This document shows positions 11,301 to 22,855 of a stretch of DNA of 64,000 nt, piece after piece. The notes beneath the pieces are model-generated. The model searched no databases, was not told where the DNA came from, and saw only the letters and a program-made list of their open reading frames with translations. A program made the translations under genes and the position numbers. Every line of letters begins with the position of its first letter. The stretch's first letter is position 1. The stretch is taken from contig JBITNC010000001.1 in assembly GCA_050084985.1 (NCBI GenBank), positions 186,620,001-186,684,000 on the forward strand, read 5' to 3'. This stretch comes from Nageia nagi (lineage: Eukaryota > Pinophyta).

Positions 11301-11725
11301 AGATAATTTCTATGGGTAATAAAGTATTCTTACAAGTTCAACCCATGAAAAGTTTAATAAAGTATACCATATTGGATCTTTAGTCTGTTGGTCCTTTTTG
11401 AAATAGTTAAAAAGAAGAGTCAAGTTTCCTTCAAACTTGCCTTTCCACCAAGTTTGTTAAAAATGTATGATGTATTTCATGTCTCATTATTGACAAAGTA
11501 TATTGTTGACCCTTCTCATGTGTTAGATTTTTTTGACTTACAGATGTCATACCTTCAAGTTGTTGAAGTTATCCTTGTTAAAATCCTAGCTTTTATGACT
11601 ATGAAATTAAGAAATTGGGAGATTAATGAATGTTTAGTCTAGTGGGATAACTTGTGTGCTAAATGTTTTTGATGTGCATTCTTGAATTTATTGGAAAATT
11701 AAATTACCATTTTTAAATTTGGAAG
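11301..11725 (+). pseudogene. Chromovirus E1: integrase C-terminus and chromodomain remnant
   Basis: The stretch GPFEIVKKKSQVSFKLAFPP, then MYDVFHVSLLTKYIVDPSHVL matches the integrase C-terminal GPF-EI, VHDVFHVSxLxKY pattern of chromoviruses. ILVKILAFMTMKLRNWEI then -V-stop-WDNL resembles the start of the group II chromodomain (VKILD...LRNKxI..VKVLW). Such chromodomains steer integration to heterochromatin. The rest is too decayed to judge aromatic-cage residues. Copy E2 lacks this part through a deletion of about 665 bp. Confidence 0.7.
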
Positions 11726-12166
11726 GAATATTCCAAATATTTAAATTTGAATTTTTAACCAAAGAATTTTAGTTTTACAAATAATAAATTCTAGGGTTGG
11801 GTGAAAATAAAATTTAGGATTGAAGGACTATTTGGTATTTTGTGGTGAAAATAAAATTTAGGGTTGAAGCAATATTTGGTATTTTGTAGTTGATAGGCTA
11901 TTTTGGTATTTTGCAAAAATTATGGAGGAATTATCTCCATACATTTTGGTCTTTTATGTTAGGTGTGTAAAATTATTGATGAACCTTTTCCAAACATTTT
12001 GGTGCCTAATGTGAGTTGTGCAAAATATTTTATAGGAATTGGGACCTATAAGCAAATTTCTCAATATCCTACCATAAAATAATAAAATCCCTATTCCTCA
12101 TGAAAAAAAAAAAATATGAGGTGGATAAATAGTTAAATTTTTGGATGGACTATATCAGAATGTGGT

Positions 12167-12174
12167 TATAAATA
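12167..12174 (+). promoter_or_regulatory. TATA box of LTR M
   Basis: TATAAATACCTAGG context, matched at the same place in LTR R (about 21106-21118), in otherwise similar flanks. Confidence 0.55.
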
Positions 12175-13244
12175 CCTAGGAGAATCCTCAGAAAAAGATA
12201 TCATATCATTCATGCACTTCTTCCTCTAGAGTTTTGAGAAGGAAGGAGTATCTATATTTTTTTTCAAGGTGCGTTTTTAATATTTTTAGTCCCTAGTGCT
12301 AAAATGCTTAGTCTGAACTTTGAGTTTTATTTGATAATTTTTAAGTGTATTTAAGGGAGGGAATGTTTATTTAAAATTTTATGATAATATTAATAGGGTT
12401 ATTTGTTATTAATGGCCTTGAATTAGTTATACCATTTACAAGCATAGTGTTTGTAATGCATATGAATATAATGTACATTTTTTCTATATATGGTTGGAGA
12501 AGGGAAATCAATATATATAAAATTACTTATTTTCTTTGAATGGGTAGTCATGGATAAAGTAAATTGTGTGACATGCCAATTAAAATAGCATGTAGATTTG
12601 ACAATAAAATTTCTCTCAATACACTACCTTGTACTTTGATTTTACCCTTTATTAAAGACCACATGAACATTATTAAATATTTTTGTTGGAATTCTTGAGT
12701 TAGTCTAGATCGCACATGCCTCCATGAGGAAAGAAACAAACTTAGAGTGCTTTATTAAATCATATTAAAACTTTAAAGAAGACACTTTGAAACTAATCAC
12801 TTGTAGAATTTGTAGTAGCATATCTTCATCACTTTTCCTTCTTATTCTATCAATCATTTGTAACAAGGAGGTATGGAATAAAGTCTTCTATGATTTATCT
12901 CCAATCTCTTTTCAAACTTTAAAGGGATAATCTAAGTATTGATCACCTGCAAGAAAGTTGTAGTTTTCCACTTCCATCAGGTGAGCCTTATGACTTGAAA
13001 ACAAACTTGCCTAAACCATGTGAATAGCAACCTAACTCACTCTCATCTCTATTTTTCTTTTTTAAAAAAGGGAAGCTCACAATTGTAAAGTATCTCTTTC
13101 TAAACTAATAGAGAGTAAGGATTTGAGTTGAAAAATTTGAGTGCAAATAGAAGGAGATGAAATCTGAATCCTCATAGGTGATTTATCTTAATGTGTCACC
13201 TTACAATTTTCAAGCTAGTAAATTCTATCCCATAAACTAGCATT

Positions 13245-13850
13245 TGTACTCCTACTAGCAATCTATGAAATTTTGTGTTCATCATCAATCTTATCAAAAC
13301 ATTCATGGACCTTTTGTATTCTTCCATATTTTACATATATGTATGAAAAACCATTTTCATCTACTCTTTTATGGATGTTCATATTGGAGCTACCATGGTG
13401 GCACATGTTGGAAGAATACTAGAAAAGGATTGAAAAGTTTGGGTCTACTCCTAATAATTGCATTTGCATAGAATTCTATAGAGCTTTCTCAAAAAATCCA
13501 TTTTTTGCATATTTATGATCATTGTGGTCCATGAGATTGCATTTTGATGAGATATTTTGATAAATAATTTATAGGCTCATCTAACATAACTATTTTATGC
13601 ATATCCATGATCATTGTAGTCCATGAGGTTGCATTTTGATCAGGTATTTTGTCAAACAGTTTGTAGGCCCGTCCAATGTATCTATTTTGTGCATATGTAC
13701 CATCACTAGGGTTATGAGATTGCATTTCAATGAGGCATTTTTCAAACAATTCATAGGCCATTACAAAGTATCCATTTGGTGCATATCCTATGAGGATATA
13801 TCTTGCAATCATTATAGTCCATGTGCTTGTGTACATTATATTACTACTAT
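13245..13850 (-). pseudogene. PPR (PLS-type) gene relic inside LTR M, antisense to the LTR
   Basis: A 105-codon open frame (13836-13519) reads GYAPNGYFVMAYELFEK, then RAYKLFDKIPDQNATSWTTM, the arrangement of PLS-class pentatricopeptide repeats (usual AQNG-x-EAxxLFxxM and ARKLFDKMPxxxxxSWTTMI). Further on in the same direction come TFSSILPTCATMVAP (13427-13386) and, after a frameshift, NMNIHKRVDENGF (about 13390-13350) and KYGRIQKVHECFDKI (13333-13289). Order and spacing agree with an L-S-P block. PPR proteins bind organelle RNA. Only a fragment is present, without start, targeting peptide or E/DYW end. The match is to the family pattern; no database was consulted. Confidence 0.75.
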
Positions 13851-16633
13851 AGTTGGATTTAATTTATTTAAATTAAGATTTATAAAATTTTAGTTATAAT
13901 AAACTTAAATAAATGGGATTTAAAAGATTAGTTAAAAAGAGACTCAATAATAAACATAAAATGGTAGAATTACAATTTATCTTAAATATTTTTGGATGAA
14001 CTATAGTAGAACATGATTTATGTAACCTTAAATGGAGTATAATAAATTTTTATATGATATAGGTATGGTTGAACCATGATTATTAATCCTATTTTGAAAG
14101 AATCATGTGGAATAATAAAATTAACTAAGAATACTAGTTTGAGGAAAAACCATGCTAAAATGTATTTTGAAGATGAACCTTATGAAATAATGATATGTTT
14201 TATTGATTAAATAGTATAATTTTGAAGAAGTTTTGATGCATGTGTAATTATTAGATAAGTTGAAACTTTACCCTATGACCAAGGAAAGAAGGTAGTTCTA
14301 GTAAGAACATAAAACCTCCTAAGGTCAAGGAATGGGGTATTAATTATGAATTATTAATTAATTGTATGTGAAGGAATGAGTTGTGATGCATCTAAAGTAG
14401 GATGCATATGGTAATGAAAAATAGTTTTCCTTGTCCTCAATACTCTAATACCTTTATTAGTATCTATACCCAATGAATCTTGGACCCTTGGGGAAGAATG
14501 TGGAAGTTGAAGATGGCAAGAAACTACATCAAGAATATGATGATGTAATAAAGATTTTCTATGATAAATCTTTATAAAGCTATGATATAAACTTCCCATG
14601 ATGATTGTATGGGAACCTATATGTAATTAAATGTCTCATTCACTATGATCTACAAATTACAATTACCCTAGGTCTGATAAATTACTATCATCATGAAATA
14701 CAATAGAGTATGAAATGAAGATATTACCTATTGATGTATAGTCATTTGAAAAATAAATGTAAGTCTTAACTTAGGTATCAATGAAGATAGTCTAGTGTTC
14801 ATATGTAATTCATTTACAATAATACAAGATTTAAGTTTGAATTATTTCTCCCTTTGTTATGCTATTAAAGGTATTTAAATGGTTTATGATTTCTGTAAAT
14901 GATATCTTGGAATTTTAATTGAACAATGGAACAAAAACCCTAATATGAAGATAGTTATTTGGTAATACAAAGTAAATACTACACTCCCTAACCTAATAGG
15001 ATTATAATAGAATATTGAATCTTATTGAGACATATGGATAGTATGATATTGAAAAGGAAACTATCTTGTGATATTCAATAAAGAGTATGGGGATAGAAAT
15101 AATAAATATCTTATAATGAAAATCAACATTAAAGAAATGATGGCGTCATATTTATGAAAATATATATCCTTCAATGAGGACATGAATTTATTAAAGATAT
15201 AAAAAGGATAAACATTGAAGAAATGATGGTGTTGTATTTATGAATTATTGAAATGAAAAAGGCATGAATTAATTTGAAGTAATTAGAATAATAATATATT
15301 GATACAAGCTTAGCTAAAATATTAGGATTTTTAGATGACCTTACAAGAAAACCTAATAAAGCTACTAAAACCCTAGAAGATAAATAAAAGGTAATGTATA
15401 TTTCAAACCTATATTAAAGTTGATAAAAGGAGCCTACAAACAAATTAGTTAATAAATTATTGATTTACTAATGAAGATAACATAGTCCAACCATCATTTT
15501 CATAAGTTCACTAAATCACATACAAAATATATTCCATAAGTGTATTCTACATTGCACTCCCTTGTTAGAAGTAACCACTTTTAGAGATATCTTAGGACTT
15601 GTTATTATACTCTAGCATGTGATGTACTTTTAAAGTAACATTATTTATTTTGCATTGTGCATATGACACAATTATAGTAAATTATTATTGAATATTCTTT
15701 GGTGGCTTCATGAATAAGCTTGTTTGAAACTTCTTATGCATGTTTGATAAATTTACTATTCTTGATTATCAAACATGATTATTAATATGAATAGTGGTTT
15801 GATTGCATTTAATTAGTTTGTAAGAATGTACTACTACTTGATTCAAGCATGAAACTTAGAAAACCTAATAATTGATCTAGGATAAATTATTTCTAAGCAC
15901 ATTAGTATGGGGATAGTTTTACTTTATACTCTTGTTGTAAAATTTATTAGACTATACAAACCACTCAAGGGTATTAGTATAATACCTATGGATCCATAAG
16001 ATATGGCTATGGGAATGCCAAACATCATGGTTAAACTAGTCCATAGAAATGGGTAGGCTAATGTCTCATATCATTAATAAATTATTAGATGATGGTAGTA
16101 GTCGATAAAAATTCAGTTACTAGGTAAACGTAACTAGTAATCATACTACCTATAGTTCAGTAACTAGGAGTTTAATGACTATTCCATAGGAGATGATACT
16201 TACTAATTTCATATGGAGGATTTCTTAGGATAATCTATTTGCACCTATGAATTAGAGGGTTACCATCAAGAATGATGCATAAAATTATGGATGAGCATTC
16301 TCTAAGGTGATATGGGCCCCAAGTAGGAAACCATTATGCCATGACCAAAATATATATTGCATATCTCATGAACAACAATGATGGGGCCACCTATGTGTCA
16401 TCTTCCAATGGGATAAGCATTGAGAAGTGAACACCAAAAGGATTCTGATCAAGGTTCATTAATCCAAATTTGACTAATGCTTCCATGTGGATGTTTATTA
16501 GCTATAAACCCTAATATGCTCATGTGAATTGCATTGTCCATTCCTAGACCATTCAAGTGTTTAAATTAAAATAATAAAAAATAGGTCTAAAATTTTAGGA
16601 TTTTATGAAGTCAAGAATAGGTGAAGCATTACA

Positions 16634-16650
16634 TCAATATCAGAGCAATA
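16634..16650 (+). promoter_or_regulatory. Primer-binding site of E2 (tRNA-Met type)
   Basis: The LTR ends ...GCATTACA and is followed by TCAATATCAGAGCAA. It differs by few bases from TTGGTATCAGAGC, the usual plant site complementary to the initiator tRNA-Met 3' end. Confidence 0.7.
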
Positions 16651-16689
16651 AGTTCAAACTTTAAAGCTTATGGTCCATGACTCATTTTT

Positions 16690-18045
16690 GCTTTAAGATT
16701 TTAAAAATTGAATATTAGTATGCTTGAGCTTAATGAAAATACCATTTTTTGGACTCAAATTATGGCAATCCCAAGACACATAACAAGAGCTTTTGGTAAC
16801 TTGCAATAAGGTGTAGGGAATGGTCTCCCTATGAATGCTAATGTAAGGAAAACTAGAAGAAATATGAGAGGTCAAAATGCAAGTAACTAAATAATGAGGA
16901 ATATCATTACAAGGGAACCTAATAATAATGAAAATGAGAGTTTCATAAGTCATTGCACTAGGAATAATAAACATGAAGCCATTATAAAGTTATAAGATAA
17001 AGTGGAAAAATAACAAGAGATTATCAATAATATATTGAATCAACAAGTTTAACCTCCACAACAAGAACTCATTCTAGAACAAGCAAAGGCCTAAAGGGAA
17101 AAATGACCAAATTTAGGCAAGGATTGAATAAGAGATTGCTTTAAATCTTAAGAAATCCCAAATACTAAAGTTTAATGGTAAGGAGTAGGGAAATCAAGAT
17201 GAAGTATGGTTAGAAGAAATAGAGACATACTTCTTTATGAAGAAATTATCTCCAAAAACCAAAATCGTATGGGCTACCTACAACTTTGAAGACATTAGAC
17301 TAGAATGGTGGAATGCTTACAAGATTAACCATGAGATCCAATGTTTGAAGTGGCTAGATTTTGTTACAGCATTCCACAAAAGATTTATTTCCCAAATATA
17401 TTATGATATAAAGTATGAAGAATACTATACCTTGTAACAAGTATCCATGAGTGTCCAAAGTTACAATCAAAAAATTTTCAACCTGCTCATAGGTTTCTTG
17501 GTGTACTAGACCCCAAGATCAAGACTGGTGAATATATTAAGCCCCAAAATGCTTGAAGAATCATATGACCTTATGAAGAGAGAAGAGGAAATTTTGAGCA
17601 TTAGAAAACCTCCATAAAATATAATCTTCTATATGAAAAAGATAGGAAAACCTACCTAAAGAGTAAAAGTGCAAGATTATTGAAATGAGAATAAGAACAT
17701 CAAGCATAGCATCCAAGAAATAAGAAGGTCAAGGATAATAATAATGTTCATAATAATGTTCATAAATATGGAAATCCACCCAAATTTAAGAAAAGTCCAT
17801 TTGAAAATAAAAATAACAAGAAGAAGAATTTTTAGAGGAAAAATTAGTAGTTCCATAAACAAAACTATAATCATGGGAATGGAAGCTAAGGTTATATGAC
17901 CCATATCCTAGGGTTTTTCAATAAAAGAGCTAATCAAAATGTAACCATTGATAATTTTTTATAATAGAAAAAGGGTCCTAGAGATGGATGTTGGAAATTT
18001 AATGGATCTTATTATGGAAATGAATATCCTTTAAAGGTAGATTGG
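16690..18045 (+). pseudogene. Chromovirus E2 gag (decayed)
   Basis: A 66-codon open stretch (17237-17437) reads KIVWATYNFEDIRLEWW, then WLDFVTAFHKRF, matching the core of the retrotransposon gag domain (usual A-x-WW and F-x-FxxxF). MSVQSYNQKIFNLL and then MLEESYDLMKREEEIL follow with stops. A zinc knuckle is expected near 17980; CWKFNGSYYGNEYP keeps the spacing but has lost the second Cys (Phe), the His (Tyr) and the last Cys (Tyr). Gag forms the particle and packages RNA. The basic Lys/Asn-rich stretch before the knuckle is at about 17690-17880. Confidence 0.75.
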
Positions 18046-18289
18046 TCTAAAGATTAACATATTTTTGCAGCTATTGGATCAGCATAGACTAGAGAAAAAG
18101 CCACTCCCTTTAAATTATTGGTAAAATATCTATTAAATATTTTAGTATTTTGATATATTATGGTCCTACAAATATTTTTATTTCAAATACTTTAGTTAAA
18201 GATATGTCCAAGGCACCAAAATGTTTGAAAAATGAATGGCAAGTGAAGTTTGGGTCTAGAAAAAAGTATCTTGTTAGTATTTTAGGGAT

Positions 18290-18608
18290 GTTGAAATAGA
18301 ATTATATAAGGGATATACTATTTAGGATTTGTAAGTGGTAAACTTAGGTTCTTATGATATAATTTTGGACATGGATTAGATAGTGGCTCACAAAGCTTTC
18401 ATTAAATTTCAAGAAAGATGGGTAGAATACACTAATGATCTCAAACCTAACATAGGGTCTAAAGTGATCAAGGACATTTTGTGCCTTATTTGATCACATC
18501 CATGTAAGTAAAAAGTAGTATAAGGAAAAGGGAGATGATATATATAGTCAAGGTTAAAGAGGTTGAGAAAAATGATAAGGATTACCCCCAAAATGAGGAT
18601 TTGATTTC
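18290..18608 (+). pseudogene. Chromovirus E2 protease region (decayed)
   Basis: VVNLGSYDIILDMD, then stop and VAHKAFI, matches the second half of a chromovirus aspartic protease (usual LPLGSYDVILGMDWL). The active-site DSGA part upstream is not readable. A linker with several stops joins it to RT. Confidence 0.55.
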
Positions 18609-19240
18609 TTGATATACTTAGTACTTGGAGTAGAGACTATTTTTAGAACTCCATATAGAATGAACACTATTGATATGCAAGAGCTGAAAGCACAATTGCA
18701 AGATCTCTTAGAAAAAGGGTTGATAAAACCTAGTGTATCAATATGCGGTGCTCCAATGTTATTTGTAAAGAAGAAAGATGGTACCCTAAGGTTGTGTATT
18801 GATGATTATAGGATGCTCAAAAAAGTCACCATCAAAAATAGGTATCCATTACCTAGTATTGATGTATTATTTTATCAGATTAAGGATGTTGATATCTTTT
18901 CAAAAATATATTTAAGATTCAAATATCATAAATTGAGGATAAAGAGTTCATATACCCATAAGAGAGATTTCAAAACTAGGTATGGGCATTACCATTTTGT
19001 GGTACTACCCTTTAGGTTAACTAATGCCCCTATAAATTTCATGAATTTGATGAATAGTATGTATCAAGAGTATCTTGATAAGTTTGTGTTGGTATTTCTT
19101 AATGACATCCTCATATATTTAAGAAATGAGAAGGAGCATAATCATCATCTAATATTGGCTCTAGAAGTGTTAAGAAGAATTAGTTATATGGAAAATTATC
19201 AAAATGTGAATTTTATTTTTCACAAATTTAGTATCTAGGC
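18609..19240 (+). pseudogene. Chromovirus E2 reverse transcriptase (209 codons open, catalytic residue lost)
   Basis: The frame is open for 209 codons, the longest single stretch of this element. Motifs in order: [46 protein letters not shown] (usual FSKIDLRSGYHQIRI, its Asp now Tyr), [19 protein letters not shown] and [11 protein letters not shown]. The catalytic IDD/VDD box reads LND, its first Asp being Asn (codon 19101-19103), and the first Asp of the triad is Tyr, so the enzyme is dead despite the open frame. The Met at the start is fortuitous; RT is part of a polyprotein. RT pattern and order are typical of the Del/Tekay branch. Confidence 0.88.
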
Positions 19241-19905
19241 CATATCATCTCTTTAAATGGAATCTTAGTTGTTCCTAAGAAATTTAAATCAATAATGATT
19301 TGGCCTACACCAATAAATGTGACTAAGGAAAGAAGTTTTATGGGGTTAACTTAATATTATTAAATGTTTATCAAGAATTTCTCAAAATTAGTCAATCCCA
19401 TCACTAGTCTTTAGAAGAAGAATAAGGTTTTCAAGTGTATAGAAAAGTTTGAAAAAGATTTTTCTATCCTAAAATAATGGCTTACTATAACACTTGTTCT
19501 CACCATCCTTGATCCACATAGTGATTTTTTAGTATGCACAGATGCTTCATTGGAAGGTTTGGGTAGTGTGTTATCATAGAATGGAAACCTAGTAGCATAT
19601 GAATCTAGGAAATTTAGATATTATGAGCTTAATTATACAACTCATGATCTTAATTTGGCACCTATAGTCCATGTACTTAAGTTGTGGATATAATATATTC
19701 TAGGAAAGCCCTTCAAACATGAGATAGATCATTAAAGTTTGAAGTGTTTATTCACTCAACCAAATTTAAACACCAAACAATGGTGATGGATGGAGTGCTT
19801 AGCTGAGTATAAATTTGACGTTAAATACATAAATGGAAGTAGAATAAGGTGGTAGATTCCCTAAGTTATAAATGACATGCTAATGGCATGTCAAGAAGTT
19901 AATTT
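19241..19905 (+). pseudogene. Chromovirus E2: RT end and RNase H (decayed)
   Basis: The RT end (KFKSIMIWPTPINV, about 19280-19320) and connection (MGLT, FIKNFSKLVNPITSL) lead into RNase H. VCTDASLEGLGSVLS (about 19533-19577) keeps its first Asp; AYESRKFRYYELNYTTHDL, then IVHVLKLW and YILGKPFKHEIDH follow. WMECLAEYKFDVKYINGS marks the tether before integrase. Several stops are present, many at codons that are Gln in the family. Confidence 0.75.
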
Positions 19906-19959
19906 GATTTGGTTGATTAAGTAAATGTTTTATAGTAAGAAGATCCATATTATAAATCT

Positions 19960-20937
19960 ATTCGAGAATTAATAGGGAAAGATACCCCATCATCATAACA
20001 TTTTATTGAAAAATATGGAATTCTTTATTTAAGGAAAAATTAATCATTTGATAAAAGATTAATTTAAGGAATTTTATCATGCAAGAAGCCCAATGTCCCC
20101 CTTATGCAGCACATTCTAGATGTACAAAAAATGAGAGAGGACCTAAAATGAAAATCTTATTAGGATGGTATAAAGAAAAATATAGCAAAATTTATGGCTA
20201 GATGTCTTGAATATCAAAAGGTAAAAGCATAGCATCAGCATCTAGGGGGATATTTGTATCCATATGATGTTCCCACACATAAATGGTAAGTGATTTTGAT
20301 GGATTTTATTATTGGTTTTTCAAAAACCACATTTCATCATGACTCAATTTTGGTAGTGGATGATAGATTGACTAAGGTAACATATTGTATACCTAATAAT
20401 ACCACTAATGATTCCCCAAATGTGGTAAATAAGTTTCATATGAAACATTCATATTGCATAGATTTCTAGAGGTGATAATCTCAAATAGGAATTGAAAGTT
20501 CATGTCTTTTGAAAATAATTACACAAGGTACTAGGAACAAAATTGAATATGAGTTCAAGATATCAACCAAATATAGATGGACATACTGAATGCATGAATA
20601 GAGTTCTTGAGGATATGCTCAAAATGTATTGCATGGAACAAAATACTAAATGGTAGGATTACTTCTATCTAGTCAAGTTTGCCTATAATAATGGATATCA
20701 TATGCCTTTGGGAATGGCCCCTTTTGAAACTATTTATGGATGGAGATGTAGAACTCATTTATCTTGGAATATTGAAGTGGATTAGGTGATGATCCAACCT
20801 AAAATGTTAAATAAAATGGAGGACCAACTTAATTTCATATGACATAAGCTTAAGGAATCTGTTGATCGACAAAAGAGTTATGTTAACCTTAAGAGAACTC
20901 CTTGAGAATTTGCTATGGGTAATAATGTATTCTCACA
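19960..20937 (+). pseudogene. Chromovirus E2 integrase (decayed, 3' part deleted)
   Basis: It parallels E1 base by base. The zinc finger is damaged. LMDFIIGFSKT gives the first Asp, and DGHTECMNRVLEDMLKMY keeps the catalytic Glu that E1 lost. AYNNGYH, GMAPFETIYG and NKMEDQLNFI follow. The frame ends at about 20937 where a deletion relative to E1 (equivalent to 11338-12002) joins it directly to the LTR, removing the C-terminal GPF module, chromodomain, polypurine tract and LTR start. Confidence 0.85.
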
Positions 20938-22855
20938 AGTTTAGTACCTAATGTGAGTTGTAAAAAATATTTTGTAGGACTTGGGAATTATAAACAAATT
21001 TGTTAAATCCTATCACAAAATAATAAAACCCCTATCCCTCATGAACAAAAAAGTGTGAGGTGGGAAAATAGTTAAATTTTTGGATGGAATATACCAAAAT
21101 TTGGCTATAAATACCTAGGAAAATCCTTAGAAAAAAAATATCATATCATTCATGCACTTCTCCCTCTAGAGTCTCATGAAGGAAGGAATATCTCTCTTTT
21201 TTTCTTTGGGTTCTTTTCTAACATTTTTAGCCCCTAGTGCTAAAATGCTTAGTCTAAAATTTTAGTTTTATTTGATAATTTTTAAGTGTATTTGAAGTAT
21301 GGAATGCTTATTTAAAATTTTATGATAATATTAATAGGGTTATTTATTATTAGTTGTACCATTGAGGAGCATAGTGTTTATATTGCATGTGAATATAATG
21401 TACACCTTATTTATATATTGTTGGGGAAGGGAAACCAATATATATATAATTACTTATTTTATTTGAATGGGTAGTCATGGATAAAGTAAATCATTTGACA
21501 TGCCAATTAAAATCACATGTAGATTTAACAATACAATTGCCCTTGATACGTTGCCTTGTACTATGATTGGGCCCTTTTCTAAAGACCACATGAACATTAT
21601 TTAATAATTGTATTTAAATTCTTGAGTTAATTTGGGTCGCATGTGCCTCCATGAGATGAGAAATAAACTTAGAGTTTACTAAATAGTCCTAAAGATTTAA
21701 ACAAGAGACTTTAAAACTGGTCACCTTTGGATGTTGTAGTGGCATAACTTCATCACTTTTCCTTCTTATTCTATCAATAATTTGAAATAAGGAGATATGG
21801 AATTGAGACTTCTATAATTTATCTCCATTTGATTTGTAAACTTTATAGGGATAATTTGAGCATTGTTTTATTATAGGAAAGCCATAGATTCCACTCTCAT
21901 TAGGTGATCCCTGTGACTTGAAAATAAAGATTCTTGAACCATGTGCATCATAACTTGACCCAATCTCATCTTTATTTTTCATTACAGAAAAGCAGAAGCT
22001 CATAATTGTAAAGTATTCCTTTTTAAAATAATAGAGATAACAAATTGAGTTGAAATCCATGAGTGTAAATAAAAGGGAGACAACATCTACATCCTCATAG
22101 GTAAGTTATCTTAATGCATCACCTTACAATGTCTAAGCTAGTAAAGTCCATCATATGTACTAGCATTTGTAATCCTTTTGTATTATTTCATGTTTTACAT
22201 GTATGTGTGAAAACATATTTTCATCTATTTTTTTATGGATGTTCATACTAGAACTCCCATGGTGGCACATGCTAGAAAAGGATTGCAAATTTTGGCTCTA
22301 CTCCTAACAATTGCATCTACATAAAAGTCTATAGATCTTTCTTAGAAAATCCATTTTGTGCATATCTACAATTAATGTGGTCCATGAGACTACATTTTAA
22401 TGAGATATTTTGTCAAAAGTTCATAGGCCCTTCCAACATAGCCATTTTGTGTATATCTTATGATTATTATGATCCATGAGACTACATTTTGATTATGTAT
22501 GTTGTTAAATAGTTCATAATCCCTTCCAATGTATCCATTTTATGCATCTTTATGATCATTATGGTCATGAGCCATTTTGTCAAATGATTCACAGGCCCTT
22601 CCAACATATCTTATGATCATTGTAGTCCATGTGCTTAAATAGATTACATTACTACTATAGTTGGGTTTAATTTATTTAAATTAAGATTTATGAAAGTTTA
22701 ATTATAATAAACTTATATAAATAGGATTTAAAAGAGTATTTAAAGAGAGACTCAATAATAAACATAAAATAGTAGAATTATGATTTGTCCTAAATATTTT
22801 TGGATGAACTATAATAGAACATGGTTTGTATAACCTTAAAAGGAGTGTAATAAAT
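20938..22855 (+). repeat. LTR R (3' LTR of E2), truncated at both ends
   Basis: It matches LTR M from 12003 to 14057, with a TATAAATACC at about 21108. The LTR start is lost in the deletion that removed the chromodomain. The LTR breaks at 22855, where the inverted LTR Z begins with TGTAACAC. Confidence 0.8.
22190..22650 (-). pseudogene. PPR relic inside LTR R, antisense (more decayed copy)
   Basis: This is the counterpart of the PPR relic in LTR M. The minus strand still shows ACATMGVL (about 22277-22250) and the following NMNIHKKIDEN words. Repeated plus-strand words such as ATCCATTTTGTGCATAT and CCATGAGACT recur roughly every 90-100 bases, as in the M copy. No frame is open beyond short stretches. 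Confidence 0.55.

Larger units (their letters stand above)
11730..16633 (+). repeat. LTR M, ~4.9 kb, shared by E1 and E2
   Basis: The 3' end is defined by the primer-binding site at 16634. The 5' end is approximate, just after the purine-rich GGAAGGAAT near 11724. A TATA box is at 12167-12174. About 2 kb (12003-14057) match LTR R; 14260-16633 matches Z in inverted order (22856-25250), and 14860-16210 matches 54366-55740. LTRs this long are known in Del/Tekay chromoviruses. A PPR relic lies antisense at 13245-13850. The remainder shows no coding sequence. Confidence 0.75.
9966..22855 (+). mobile_element. Tandem chromovirus (Del/Tekay-like): two internal regions sharing one LTR
   Basis: Internal region E1 (RNase H fragment, integrase, chromodomain remnant; 9966 to about 11725) runs into a long LTR (M, to 16633). 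A primer-binding site follows directly, then a second internal region E2 (gag to integrase; 16634 to about 20937) and a second LTR (R, to 22855). E1 and E2 are closely alike where they overlap. M acts as 3' LTR of E1 and 5' LTR of E2. M is one continuous LTR: the separate inverted copy Z aligns across its middle. E1 has lost its gag-RT part at the junction with the LINE. R is cut off at a point equivalent to 14057 in M. Confidence 0.75.

Noticed and set aside
14354-14599. An 81-codon minus-strand frame
   Set aside because: Within LTR M, not open in the corresponding parts of Z or X, no PPR or other motif.
16693-16974. A 93-codon minus-strand frame
   Set aside because: Antisense of the E2 gag N-terminal region; no motif.
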